Shown here piece by piece: positions 1 through 7,808 of a stretch of 37,181 nt of DNA. The first letter of the stretch is position 1. Each line of letters starts with the position of its first letter. The notes beneath the pieces were generated by a model that ran no database searches, had not been told where the DNA came from, and worked only from the letters and a program-made list of their open reading frames with translations. Origin of the DNA: an uncultured Lachnospiraceae bacterium. Its GTDB lineage: Bacteria > Bacillota > Clostridia > Lachnospirales > Lachnospiraceae. The stretch is from positions 1-37,181 of the forward strand of contig CANREH010000021.1 of assembly GCA_947629585.1 (NCBI GenBank), given 5' to 3'. Made by a program: the position numbers and the translations under genes.

Positions 1-1119
1 ATAACCGCTCGCAAGCATTAAGCTCCATATGGCATCTACATTTTCATCCAGTTGGTTAAATACAATCTGTTCATCCATGATTTCCGTTATGGTTCCTCCT
101 TTCAGGAGGCTCTCCAATTTTTGCTTGATTTCTTTATTGGCTGACTGCAATAAACGGCTAATCAGTCCATTAGAGCTGGTGTTGGCCCAATAAAGAGAAA
201 ATTTCTGAAATTTCAAGAAATTAACAATAGACCACGGATTATAAATATCCCTCTGGTTTCCAAAGGTAAAACCATCATACCATTGTTTTACGGCCGTTTT
301 CTGATCTCCCATCCCTCTGGCATCAAGAGCATGGAATACCTCTTCCTCCGTGAACCCAAAGCTGCTTTCATAAATACAGGAAGTTGCTGTCACTACTACC
401 AGATTATTTAAATCAGAAAAAACAGATTCCTTGCTGATCCTGGTAATCCCGGTCAACAGCGCCCGCTCCATGTAGGGATTCGCCTTGAACGTGGCATTGA
501 ACAAATTCCGGATAAACGAAACCATATCACTCCAGTAGCCATGCAGGTAAGCCTCCTGCATCGGTGTGTCATATTCATCCAGAAGAATGATCGGCTTTTT
601 CCCATAAAAACGCAGCAAATAATCAGACAGCGCCCGAAGAGAGCCCGCCAGCGTGCTTTTCGATGCTTCCTCATCCAGTATTTTCTGAAACTTCCTCTTT
701 TCCGCTTCTTTCAAGCTGTCTGAATCCATAAGATAACTGTGTTTCCGATAAATTTCCGCTGCCAGGCTTTGCATTTGTTCATAAAAATCCTCAAAATCTG
801 TCTCTTTCACAGAGGCAAAGCTTAAGAAAATCACCGGGTACGTTCCCTGCAGTTCCCGGTAACCTTCCTCTTTGAAAATGCTCAGCCCCTCGAACAAGCA
901 AGACTTTTCTTTATATTCCACAGAAAAAAACTGTTCTGTCATACTCATCAGCAGCGTTTTCCCAAACCTGCGCGGCCGGGTAATTAACGTGACAGAATCC
1001 TGATTTTCCCACCACTCCTTGATAAAATGCGTCTTGTCAATATAAAAGTTGCCGCGGCTGATCAAATCTTCAAAGTTCTGGCAGCCAATAGCGACCACTC
1101 TGGTATCCATATCCTGCAT
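1..1119 (-). CDS. AAA-ATPase-like / PD-(D/E)XK nuclease family protein (3' end outside window)
   Basis: The frame is open from an ATG at 1119 to the left edge (373 codons), so the C-terminal part is missing. The start was chosen because an AGGGGG ribosome site lies 6 nt upstream; an in-frame ATG at 1125 sits directly on that site. The N-terminus has the degenerate P-loop RPRRFGKTLL, followed by a Walker-B-like segment IILLDEYDTP and an LLTGITRIS motif. This is the usual order in the AAA-ATPase-like family (PF09820), whose members normally end in a PD-(D/E)XK nuclease-like domain that would lie beyond the window. These proteins are abundant in gut Clostridia and Bacteroidetes, often in many copies per genome, and their cellular role is not established. 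It is separated from the flagellar genes by a gene-poor stretch and is probably unrelated to them. Confidence 0.85.
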   Translation of the reverse strand, partial: MQDMDTRVVAIGCQNFEDLISRGNFYIDKTHFIKEWWENQDSVTLITRPRRFGKTLLMSMTEQFFSVEYKEKSCLFEGLSIFKEEGYRELQGTYPVIFLSFASVKETDFEDFYEQMQSLAAEIYRKHSYLMDSDSLKEAEKRKFQKILDEEASKSTLAGSLRALSDYLLRFYGKKPIILLDEYDTPMQEAYLHGYWSDMVSFIRNLFNATFKANPYMERALLTGITRISKESVFSDLNNLVVVTATSCIYESSFGFTEEEVFHALDARGMGDQKTAVKQWYDGFTFGNQRDIYNPWSIVNFLKFQKFSLYWANTSSNGLISRLLQSANKEIKQKLESLLKGGTITEIMDEQIVFNQLDENVDAIWSLMLASGY

Positions 1120-1462
1120 AATCATCCCCCTGCTGTTCCCTTTCTGCTAACATTCTAACACGATTTCTGAGATTTAGCAAGGATTAAACTACTAAGAAAA
1201 TAAAAAAATAGTAACAGTTCAGCCGTCAGCTCGATTTGGCTGCTTTGCAGCCTGTTTTGCCGCTAAAGCGGCTAAAATCTCGCTAATGGCTGAACCGTTA
1301 CAAAAAATAGCAATAATTATTCATTTTTATATAGAATTGGCAGCATAGAATTTCCTTCACAAAAGAATTGACTAAAATTAAAAATTATCGTAAGTCTATT
1401 AATCTATTAAATTTAAAAATCTTTCTAATGAATATATAAGCCATTTTTCTTCTCCATTCATT
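1120..1462. other. gene-poor AT-rich spacer
   Basis: No convincing coding sequence was found in this stretch. Its one structured feature is the palindromic element at 1211-1301. The rest (1302-1462) is AT-rich with no recognisable promoter pair, terminator or RNA gene. It lies between the ATPase-like gene and the pseF remnant and probably marks one edge of an accessory island. Confidence 0.5.
1211..1301. repeat. small palindromic element with 14-bp terminal inverted repeats (copy 1)
   Basis: The left end GTAACAGTTCAGCC (1211-1224) pairs with the right end GGCTGAACCGTTAC (1288-1301) with one mismatch. Inside are two perfect hairpins: GGCTGC-ttt-GCAGCC (1238-1252) and GCCGCT-aa-AGCGGC (1259-1272). 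The element has no coding capacity. A diverged copy with the same left end and layout lies at 30162-30261. This suggests a dispersed REP- or MITE-like family rather than a simple terminator. Confidence 0.65.
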
Positions 1463-1675
1463 TTATCTGTACAATGAGGCCAAAATTACATCCGCCGTTG
1501 TGACAAAATCCCCGGAATTTCTTTCTGAACGGAAAAACGGAACTCTGGCTTCCGTCTGCCTTGCGATTTTCGCAATCTCCTCACTATCCGTTGAAACCAT
1601 CACTTTCTCAAAAATTCCCGCCCCAAGCGCCGCCTCAATCGAATATACTAAAATAAGCTTTCCACAAAAGTTCAA
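1463..1675 (-). pseudogene. remnant of pseF (pseudaminate/acylneuraminate cytidylyltransferase)
   Basis: About 70 codons read through a segment typical of CMP-nonulosonate cytidylyltransferases: FCGKLILVYSIEAAL, then KVMVSTDSEEIAKIA, then VPFFRS and a DFVTTADV motif. In the family these lie roughly at residues 20-90 of a protein of about 230. The essential N-terminal nucleotide-binding loop (PARGGSKRI-type) is missing, no good start codon or ribosome site is present, and the frame stops soon after TTADV. The fragment has therefore lost both ends and should be inactive. It sits just downstream of the acyl-sugar operon in the same orientation, suggesting an older pse cluster was replaced or rearranged here. 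A functional copy may exist elsewhere in the genome. Confidence 0.8.
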
Positions 1676-1701
1676 AAATGTCCATCAAAACAAATACCTC
1701 A

Positions 1702-2754
1702 TTAATTTCCCTGTTCATTTCCAAAATAATTCACAAAATCCACATCAAACAAACTGCCTTGATCTTTTTTCAATTTTCTGGCAATATCCTCTAACAATTC
1801 TTCTTTCATATTTAACTGATCTGCTTTGCTGTATTCTTCTATCAATTCTAATGGATTGACACCATACATTGCCGCTTGTTTATGAACCACATTTAAATAA
1901 CTTGAATGGAAACCTGCAATACCACATATAGTATCAATCGGATTTATCCCTTTTCTATGAAGCAGTGGATAAATTACTTTTTTACTAAATAACAGCAATC
2001 TCTTATAATCCATAAGTGGTATCGTTCCCTTTTTCATACTGCATATAGTAAATAATTCCGTCGCAGCATTTCCTGCACTCCTGCCAAGTCCCTGTAACGA
2101 GGTATCAATAAATTCAAAACCTAAATCTGCTGCAAATAAGCTGTTAGAAAGCGCTAATCCCAAGTTATCATGTGCATGAAACCCCAGCCGAATTTTTGTC
2201 CTTTTTCTAATTTCATTATAATAACTTTCAATATCCCGAGGAAACATACTGCCTGCAGAATCTACCAGATAAACAACATCTGCGCCATAATCTTCTGACA
2301 TTAAAACCTGTTCAGCAAATTTTTCTGGCTTCATGGCATATGACTTCATATAATTTGCCATAACTTCCATTCCGCATTCTTTTGCCTTTTTGATATACTC
2401 TTTAGATGTTTTAATTTTATCGATATTGGTCCCTATTCTGATAAATTTCATACCATATTCAGCAGCTTTTTCAATCTCCTCTACAGATGCAACCCCAGGT
2501 ATACAAAACATGCCATAATTCGCATTTTTTATACTCTCCCTGGCTGCGCTTAAATACTCCCAATCAGAATTTAATGCTATGCCGTTTTTGGGGGAACTGG
2601 CGCCTAATCCCATACCATGCCCAATTTCAATATATCGGTATCCCAAATCTTCTAATTCTTTTCCAATTTTTTTTACATCCGCCGTAGAAAACTGAAAGTT
2701 AATTGCATAGCTTCCATCCCTGAGCGTAACATCCATAATATTAATTTTTTTCAT
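1702..2754 (-). CDS. DRE-TIM metallolyase, 4-hydroxy-2-oxovalerate aldolase-like
   Basis: The 350-residue protein begins with the metallolyase signature DVTLRDGSYAINFQF and has the metal-binding GFHAHDN motif near residue 200, with LVDSAGSMFP before it. This places it in the HMG-CoA lyase/DmpG/MhpE aldolase superfamily, which cleaves or forms C-C bonds in hydroxy-oxo acids using a divalent metal. The ATG at 2754 was preferred over a GTG three codons upstream because AAGGTGG lies 5-6 nt before it. It overlaps the upstream AAC(3)-like gene by 14 nt, so translation is probably coupled. No acetaldehyde dehydrogenase partner is nearby, so a catabolic role is unlikely. Its place next to an ACP and a ligase suggests it makes or trims the acyl precursor. 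The exact substrate cannot be read from sequence. Confidence 0.82.
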   Translation of the reverse strand: MKKINIMDVTLRDGSYAINFQFSTADVKKIGKELEDLGYRYIEIGHGMGLGASSPKNGIALNSDWEYLSAARESIKNANYGMFCIPGVASVEEIEKAAEYGMKFIRIGTNIDKIKTSKEYIKKAKECGMEVMANYMKSYAMKPEKFAEQVLMSEDYGADVVYLVDSAGSMFPRDIESYYNEIRKRTKIRLGFHAHDNLGLALSNSLFAADLGFEFIDTSLQGLGRSAGNAATELFTICSMKKGTIPLMDYKRLLLFSKKVIYPLLHRKGINPIDTICGIAGFHSSYLNVVHKQAAMYGVNPLELIEEYSKADQLNMKEELLEDIARKLKKDQGSLFDVDFVNYFGNEQGN

Positions 2755-3526
2755 TAGACCCACCTTTTGTAAGGAAATATGGCTCTTTTTTTAACATTTC
2801 ACTAATAAAATGAAAATATGCCTGAGACTCCATACAGTTGATAGCTCCTCTTGCAAGAAATACTGTTTTCGATATTCCATTTTCTTTACATAACTGATCT
2901 AACCTAACAAAACTTGGCTCATCTTTCGGTTTATCTTTATCATATACATAATGTACAAAATAATCTTTAATTTTTTTCCCCTGACAGATCATTTCTCCAT
3001 TAAAGGCTTTATTATACCTGTATGGAACCCGATTTTCATGTTCTACATAATGAACAAATGTTGAGCCGCAATCAAAATTCATACAGAGAATTTTTCCATT
3101 TGTATGCAAAAACTTCTCCCAAAAACTCCCTTTCCCAAAAGATTCATGCACAGGATTTTCCGTATAAAATACAGCGTTTTTTCCTGAAGCAACTATAGAA
3201 AAATTAGGATCATCAGAACGAACCGCATTCGCCCTTCTGCGCATATATTCAGGAAAAAGCCCACAGCCGGTTTTTGTCAAATTCTTATCAAAAACTTCAC
3301 CATGGCAAAAAGAATAAGAAAAAGCCGGAAGCGTCAATGTTCCTTCTAACCCGATCACTTCTTTTATTGCCTGATAAAATGTTTCACATAATTTTTCCGA
3401 ACTATCGCAATCTTTCAATCTGCCAAAAAAGCCCAGATTGCTGTGGATAAACAAAGAATCCCCTTTTGTGATTCCAAGCCTTTTTAAAGCTTCTACAATG
3501 TCTTCATAACAATATACAGCCGCCAA
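2741..3526 (-). CDS. AAC(3)-family N-acyltransferase
   Basis: The 261-residue protein matches the aminoglycoside 3-N-acetyltransferase fold family: GDSLFIHSNLGFFG near the N-terminus, GTLTLPAFSYSF around residue 60-75, the HESFGKGS motif around 125, and a late FVHYVEHENRVPYRY segment. Members in surface-polysaccharide and flagellin loci are thought to acylate amino sugars rather than antibiotics, and the context supports that here. An ACP gene lies directly upstream, so the acyl donor may be an acyl-ACP instead of acetyl-CoA; this is an inference. The start is a TTG at 3526 preceded by AAAGGGGAT; the gap to the ACP stop codon is 3 nt. Resistance should not be inferred from the family name. 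Confidence 0.83.
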   Translation of the reverse strand: MAAVYCYEDIVEALKRLGITKGDSLFIHSNLGFFGRLKDCDSSEKLCETFYQAIKEVIGLEGTLTLPAFSYSFCHGEVFDKNLTKTGCGLFPEYMRRRANAVRSDDPNFSIVASGKNAVFYTENPVHESFGKGSFWEKFLHTNGKILCMNFDCGSTFVHYVEHENRVPYRYNKAFNGEMICQGKKIKDYFVHYVYDKDKPKDEPSFVRLDQLCKENGISKTVFLARGAINCMESQAYFHFISEMLKKEPYFLTKGGSNEKN

Positions 3527-3529
3527 TTT

Positions 3530-3772
3530 CTATCCCCTTTTCTCATTTAAAATCTCAATTAAGCCTTTTATCGTTGCAAATTTCCGATCTTCAAACTGCT
3601 CATTATCTAACTCAATCCCTAAATCCTCTATATCCGCAATCAATTCAATAAATTCAAAAGAATCTATATATTCTTTATTAAAATAATTCACTTCCATATT
3701 ATTTTTGATTTCTTCTTCTGTTAAACCTGTATGTTCCATAAACCAATTAATTACCCACTGCTGCATATCCAT
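3530..3772 (-). CDS. acyl carrier protein
   Basis: This 80-residue acidic protein has the carrier-protein layout, with the predicted phosphopantetheine serine at residue 38 in IDSFEF (the usual motif is DSL). An acidic helix II follows (ELIADIEDLGIEL), and a conserved helix IV region reads FATIKGLIEIL. The AAGGAGG ribosome site overlaps the end of the upstream cyclase gene, whose stop is 3 nt away. The change from DSL to DSF is seen in dedicated carrier proteins of specialised pathways, as opposed to the fatty-acid AcpP. Within the operon it is the natural acceptor for the AMP-forming ligase and a plausible donor for the AAC(3)-like transferase. Confidence 0.9.
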   Translation of the reverse strand: MDMQQWVINWFMEHTGLTEEEIKNNMEVNYFNKEYIDSFEFIELIADIEDLGIELDNEQFEDRKFATIKGLIEILNEKRG

Positions 3773-3775
3773 GTT

Positions 3776-4432
3776 TTAATCCTCCTTAATAATCACTCGC
3801 CCCGGTGAACCATCACAGCCTGCAATTTTCAACGGCAACGCCATAATGCTATGCCGTTTTCCCCGTTGAATACAATTTGTGTTAGTTAAATATTCTATTA
3901 TAATGATATCATTTTTTAAAAATAATTTATGCACTGGGGAATCCTCTTCCGCCTTCTCATTAATGCACTTTCCTGAATCCGGCGATGGCGTATCCAAAGC
4001 AATCAGCTTTAACCCCTGATCTACCATATATTTTGCAGCATCCACTGAAAAATAAGGGAATCCATCATAATACTTTTCAGTTTTCCAGTACACATACCAT
4101 CCGAAGCGAAATAACATCCTTTCGCTTATCTTGATATCTTTTAAATCTTCCAGTTGTACGCAATTTCCCTGACCAATATGAGTAAAATCTATTACCGAAA
4201 TCTCACCACATAACGTCATCAAATCCAGCTTATCCACTCCATAACCATCATTAAAAAAATGTCTTGGTGCATCTATATGTGTCCCTGAATGGCTTCCTAA
4301 TACAATTTTACTTGTATTTCTGCCTACTTTCTCTAAATGCCCCACTTGACTAATTTCAACCTGCTCATGCCACGGGGTTCCGCAAGTCATGCAGCCATTA
4401 TCCACTTCCATAGATACATCTATTAATTTCAT
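3776..4432 (-). CDS. metal-dependent cyclase-family hydrolase (kynurenine formamidase-like)
   Basis: The 218-residue protein carries the hallmark HSGTHIDAPRHFF motif around residues 48-60, with the metal-binding His/His/Asp/His set intact, and a second conserved stretch LIALDTPSPD. This is the cyclase superfamily (PF04199), which includes arylformamidases, isatin hydrolase and polyketide cyclase-like enzymes. These are Zn/Mn-dependent and usually hydrolyse amide or lactam bonds. Tryptophan catabolism genes are absent, so kynurenine formamidase activity is unlikely. In this operon it may open or close a cyclic intermediate, or hydrolyse an acyl or formyl intermediate. The start is an ATG at 4432 with GAGGGAAG upstream; it lies 13 nt after the VOC gene. 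Confidence 0.82.
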   Translation of the reverse strand: MKLIDVSMEVDNGCMTCGTPWHEQVEISQVGHLEKVGRNTSKIVLGSHSGTHIDAPRHFFNDGYGVDKLDLMTLCGEISVIDFTHIGQGNCVQLEDLKDIKISERMLFRFGWYVYWKTEKYYDGFPYFSVDAAKYMVDQGLKLIALDTPSPDSGKCINEKAEEDSPVHKLFLKNDIIIIEYLTNTNCIQRGKRHSIMALPLKIAGCDGSPGRVIIKED

Positions 4433-4445
4433 TTTTATCTTCCCT

Positions 4446-5054
4446 CTATTTTATTCCAATTAATTCTACGATCTCGCCCTGTTTTCCAACCACAAAACAA
4501 ATATATAGCTTTTTTTGATTTACCACAAGCTCTTCTATCAAAGTTACTTCATATCCGAGCTCTTTTAACTTTTTTCTTTCCTTTTCCACGTTATTTGACC
4601 AAAAAGCCAAAGAAGAAAATCCATAATTATCAAGTTTTTGATTATATTCATTCTCTGTTTCCTCAATTTGTAAAACAACCTTTTGTTTATTTAAAACAGT
4701 TTTCAATACCATAACATTTCCTTGCGGCACAAATCCCATTTTTTCAAAAAAGAATCCTGTTTCTTTTCTATCATTTGTTTTTATTATAATTTTGTTATTC
4801 TCCAAAGCAAGCCCTGGTTCCTTTGTTTTGCATCTGTCATATACTGTCAGCTCTACCGGAAAACTTTCTTTTGAATCAAACATAACTAAATCATGGTATT
4901 GATGTTTTTCGTAAAATAATTTCTGCTTACCAGAAATATTTCTCAAATTAATTTCTTCAAATAAAACTTCATATTGTCTTGCGAACTGTTCAAAAACTCT
5001 CTTCTTATCCTCCATGCTGCAAGAATACGAAATATGATCAAACTTTATTATCAT
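4446..5054 (-). CDS. VOC (glyoxalase-like) superfamily protein
   Basis: Two beta-alpha-beta modules can be read: the first opens with IKFDHISYSC, the second with YGFSSLAFWSNN and ends GEIVELIGIK. This is the vicinal-oxygen-chelate layout. Of the four usual metal ligands, the first His (DHIS) and the Glu residues of FPVELTVY and EIVELIG are visible, but the second-module His is replaced in SLAFWS. Metal binding may therefore be incomplete or altered. The ATG at 5054 was chosen because GAGGAG lies 4 nt upstream; an upstream ATG at 5066 has no site. It overlaps the ligase gene by 17 nt. A role as epimerase, isomerase or lyase in the acyl pathway is possible but unproven. Confidence 0.7.
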   Translation of the reverse strand: MIIKFDHISYSCSMEDKKRVFEQFARQYEVLFEEINLRNISGKQKLFYEKHQYHDLVMFDSKESFPVELTVYDRCKTKEPGLALENNKIIIKTNDRKETGFFFEKMGFVPQGNVMVLKTVLNKQKVVLQIEETENEYNQKLDNYGFSSLAFWSNNVEKERKKLKELGYEVTLIEELVVNQKKLYICFVVGKQGEIVELIGIK

Positions 5055-6450
5055 GGCTCTCCTCATATAATTTTTTTAATTTTATTTTATCAATTTTTCC
5101 ATTTAAATTTTTCGGCAGCTCATCTAAATATACAAAATAATCTATTTTATATTGTTTCCCCAGTTCTTTTACTATTTTATTATTTAAATTTCCCTCCTTT
5201 TGTTTTTTACCCGTATACCAGCATACAATACGTTCTTCATTTCCAATAAATACAGAACCTACACTCACTTCTTCTATTCCATTCCATGAGCCAAGGCACA
5301 TTTCTATATCTTGAGGATATATATTAATGCCGCCTCTTAAAATTAAATCTTTCTTTCTTCCTGTGATATAAAGTTCTCCTTCTCTCCATTTTCCCAAATC
5401 CCCTGTTATATAATTCCCTTCCTTAAAATATTCTTTTGTTCCAACATTGCTATATCCCTGAAACATCCATGGAACATGAACCAAAATTTCAAAATCATAA
5501 TCCATACTCAATTCCACATCTTCCAGCAAAGTGCCAACAGAACCATCCCCTGAACTCATTTCATCCTCGCTTGTTATAAACAAAGTCTCAGACAATCCGT
5601 AACTTTGATATAATTTCACATTATACTTACGTTCAAATTTTCTTTTTAAATCCAAAGGCAAAGGCGCCGTTCCCACAGAAATAGTAATGGTCTTGTCCCG
5701 AAAATATTCTACTACCATATTTCCCCTATCCACTGTCATGAGAAGGTGAACCATAGTAGGCGATAACCAAAAAGTGTTCCCTTGATATTTTATCACGTTT
5801 TTCCAAAACATCATCGCATTTTTCACACTGAATCTTGGAAAAACAACTATCTTTCCACCCATAATAAATGGCAGGAAAATACTGTTTAAAATTCCAGCCA
5901 TATAAGTCATAGGCATTACATGACATAAGATTGTTTCTTCATTATACTTTAATTTTTTTCCAAAAGCTATGGCACTATAAAATAAATTCCCTGCTGTGTG
6001 CATAACCCCTTTTGGCGTTCCTGTACTTCCTGATGTATAAGTAACTAAAAATATTTTATCAAAATCAATATCAAGAAACAATTCTTCAATTTTCCTGTCA
6101 CTTAATAACTCTTCTAAATTGCACAAATAAACATTCCTGATTACTTTCGCATTATTATGTATTTTTATAATCAATTCAATCTCATTCTCACTTTTTTGCG
6201 GATCAACAGGAATAATAATCTTCCCTGTAAACATTGCCGCAAAATATAAAATCAATAATTCTATACTATTATCCAATATTGCAATAATTTCTTCGCTTTC
6301 TGTCTCTAAAACATCCTCCCTGCTCCTATATGCCAAAGTAAATAATTTCCTGTAACTAAATTTCTGTTTACTGATACTGTCCAAAACCATTTCTTTGTCA
6401 TATGGAAAAGACTTTACTTTATCTATCACATTGCGCCTGACATCCAACAT
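5038..6450 (-). CDS. AMP-forming acyl/aminoacyl-ACP ligase (adenylation enzyme)
   Basis: This is a complete ANL-superfamily enzyme of about 470 residues. It shows the phosphate-binding loop YTSGSTGTPKG, the YQSYGLSET motif, the hinge region GDLGKWREGELYITGRKKD, and a C-terminal domain ending LPKNLNGKIDKIK with the catalytic lysine. Such enzymes activate a carboxylate with ATP and load it on CoA or a carrier protein. The ACP gene three positions downstream is the obvious partner. The start is uncertain: the ATG at 6450 has only AAGGA 2 nt away, and a TTG at 6462 sits directly after AGGGGA. The acid being activated cannot be deduced; no benzoate- or luciferase-specific features stand out. Confidence 0.87.
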   Translation of the reverse strand: MLDVRRNVIDKVKSFPYDKEMVLDSISKQKFSYRKLFTLAYRSREDVLETESEEIIAILDNSIELLILYFAAMFTGKIIIPVDPQKSENEIELIIKIHNNAKVIRNVYLCNLEELLSDRKIEELFLDIDFDKIFLVTYTSGSTGTPKGVMHTAGNLFYSAIAFGKKLKYNEETILCHVMPMTYMAGILNSIFLPFIMGGKIVVFPRFSVKNAMMFWKNVIKYQGNTFWLSPTMVHLLMTVDRGNMVVEYFRDKTITISVGTAPLPLDLKRKFERKYNVKLYQSYGLSETLFITSEDEMSSGDGSVGTLLEDVELSMDYDFEILVHVPWMFQGYSNVGTKEYFKEGNYITGDLGKWREGELYITGRKKDLILRGGINIYPQDIEMCLGSWNGIEEVSVGSVFIGNEERIVCWYTGKKQKEGNLNNKIVKELGKQYKIDYFVYLDELPKNLNGKIDKIKLKKLYEESHDNKV

Positions 6451-6466
6451 AATCCTTACCAATCCC

Positions 6467-7771
6467 CTATATTTCTTTCTCTGCTATTTCCAGCAAGCCA
6501 TGCTCTAACAACTTATCCACATTAGAAATCATTTCCTTTACCGGAACCTGAATCCGGTTACTAATATCAATTAAGTCATTTTTCCCATCAGCATATGCAA
6601 TTAAATTTGTCAATTTATAAACTTCACTATACTGCCCCTTGTGGCTTACTGTTGGATATAATCCCCTCTTACCAAGCTGTGGTTCACAAAAACAGGTTAC
6701 ACGATACTTTTCATTATATTCTAATGCCATAATACATTGAGTAATAACTTCAAAACTTCCCTGAAACCCTTCCGGAGAGATTAAATCCATATCATCCAAT
6801 GAGGTATGGTATTCCGGATAACGTCCATACTTCGTCCTGCAAAAACTGCACACAGGCAAATCAATCCCCGGCGCATTATACTGCCTTTCATCCGAACCGC
6901 GGGACAAGAAAGAATAATTGCAATATTCAGGAGCATGATACTGCAGCACATTTTTTAAAACCTTATCTGTAAGGGTATTGCCATACCTTGTTTCTACTAT
7001 GGAATACGCCCTGTTATCACCAACACAGGATAAATTAAAGCCGGCAATTACATGTTCTTTTAAATCATCTTTATGAAGGCTCAAATATGTAATAGAGCCT
7101 ATTGTTTCAGGGATAAAAACAATGCGGTAAGAATATTTTCTTTTGGACTGTCTTTTAATCCAATCTGCCAGATAAATCGCCAAAGCAGGGCCGGAACACT
7201 CATTATTTGCCATAGATGGGTGGCAAATATAAGTAGAGATAAAAATTTCCTGATCTTCTTTGTACCCCCCCCCATTGGAAATTTTAATTTCCCCGTATGT
7301 TAAACTTCCATCTTTAAGCGAACTATCAATAAGCATATGGTATCTTCCATCTTTTAAAGAATCCCTCCTGTTTTTCGACATACAAAAACCATATTTTTCT
7401 TTATAATATGATGTTACATATGGAATTGCTTCCGGCTGTGATTCTTCCACATAGACATATTTTAATAATTCCTCCTTGCTCACAAACTTATCCACAGGCA
7501 GGGAATATCCCATGATATGCAAATTATTTTCTTTAAAATCAACAACTTTCTTTCCTTCCGAATCTTCAATATAAGCATCCCTGATATTCCATTCCTTTGG
7601 AATTGTCCAATCAAATACCTGCGTTCCGGAAGGAACCTCTTTTATTTCCAATTCAGGACAATATTCTTTCAATATCCTCAGTGTCTGCCTTACTCCATCT
7701 CCGGTAATACTTCTGCAGATAGGGAATATTCTTTCCGCTATTTTATAGATAAGCTCTCCTTCTGTTTCCAT
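6467..7771 (-). CDS. DUF4910 aminopeptidase-like protein with C-terminal winged helix
   Basis: This roughly 434-residue protein resembles DUF4910 proteins, a branch related to M28 zinc aminopeptidases. Visible landmarks are SRSITGDG-like ICRSITGDGVRQTL at the N-terminus, the metal-ligand segment STYICHPSMANNECSGP, FIPETIGS, SRGSDERQYNAPG and YHTSLDDMD. The last 75 residues look like a small winged-helix module. Relatives occur in polysaccharide and flagellin-modification clusters; their substrate is unknown. The ATG at 7771 has AAAGGA 8 nt upstream and is favoured over the ATG at 7777. A run of nine G on the coding strand (7265-7273) encodes three glycines after residue 166 and is currently in frame. 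Loss or gain of one G would truncate the protein, so phase variation is possible. Confidence 0.75.
   Translation of the reverse strand: METEGELIYKIAERIFPICRSITGDGVRQTLRILKEYCPELEIKEVPSGTQVFDWTIPKEWNIRDAYIEDSEGKKVVDFKENNLHIMGYSLPVDKFVSKEELLKYVYVEESQPEAIPYVTSYYKEKYGFCMSKNRRDSLKDGRYHMLIDSSLKDGSLTYGEIKISNGGGYKEDQEIFISTYICHPSMANNECSGPALAIYLADWIKRQSKRKYSYRIVFIPETIGSITYLSLHKDDLKEHVIAGFNLSCVGDNRAYSIVETRYGNTLTDKVLKNVLQYHAPEYCNYSFLSRGSDERQYNAPGIDLPVCSFCRTKYGRYPEYHTSLDDMDLISPEGFQGSFEVITQCIMALEYNEKYRVTCFCEPQLGKRGLYPTVSHKGQYSEVYKLTNLIAYADGKNDLIDISNRIQVPVKEMISNVDKLLEHGLLEIAEKEI
7265..7273 (-). repeat. G9 homopolymer inside the DUF4910 gene
   Basis: Nine consecutive C on the plus strand read as GGG GGG GGG on the coding strand, giving Gly-Gly-Gly between Asn and Tyr. 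In an AT-rich gene this is exceptional. Runs of this length are typical slipped-strand mispairing sites. The present length keeps the gene open. Confidence 0.9.
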
Positions 7772-7808
7772 TCCCATATTCCTTTCTTACTAAATCTATC
7801 AACCTATA

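Noticed and set aside
1500..1859. 119-codon plus-strand frame across the pseF remnant and aldolase end
   Set aside because: The minus strand shows recognisable protein motifs in both parts; this frame is a shadow.
1702..2754. Catabolic meta-cleavage pathway aldolase
   Set aside because: No acylating acetaldehyde dehydrogenase or hydratase is adjacent; the context is anabolic.
2741..3526. Antibiotic (aminoglycoside) resistance gene
   Set aside because: The family name alone suggests it, but the gene lies in a tight operon with an ACP, ligase and aldolase near flagellin genes, which fits sugar acylation better.
3776..4432. Kynurenine formamidase of tryptophan catabolism
   Set aside because: No other kynurenine pathway genes are present, and the motif is shared by the whole cyclase superfamily.
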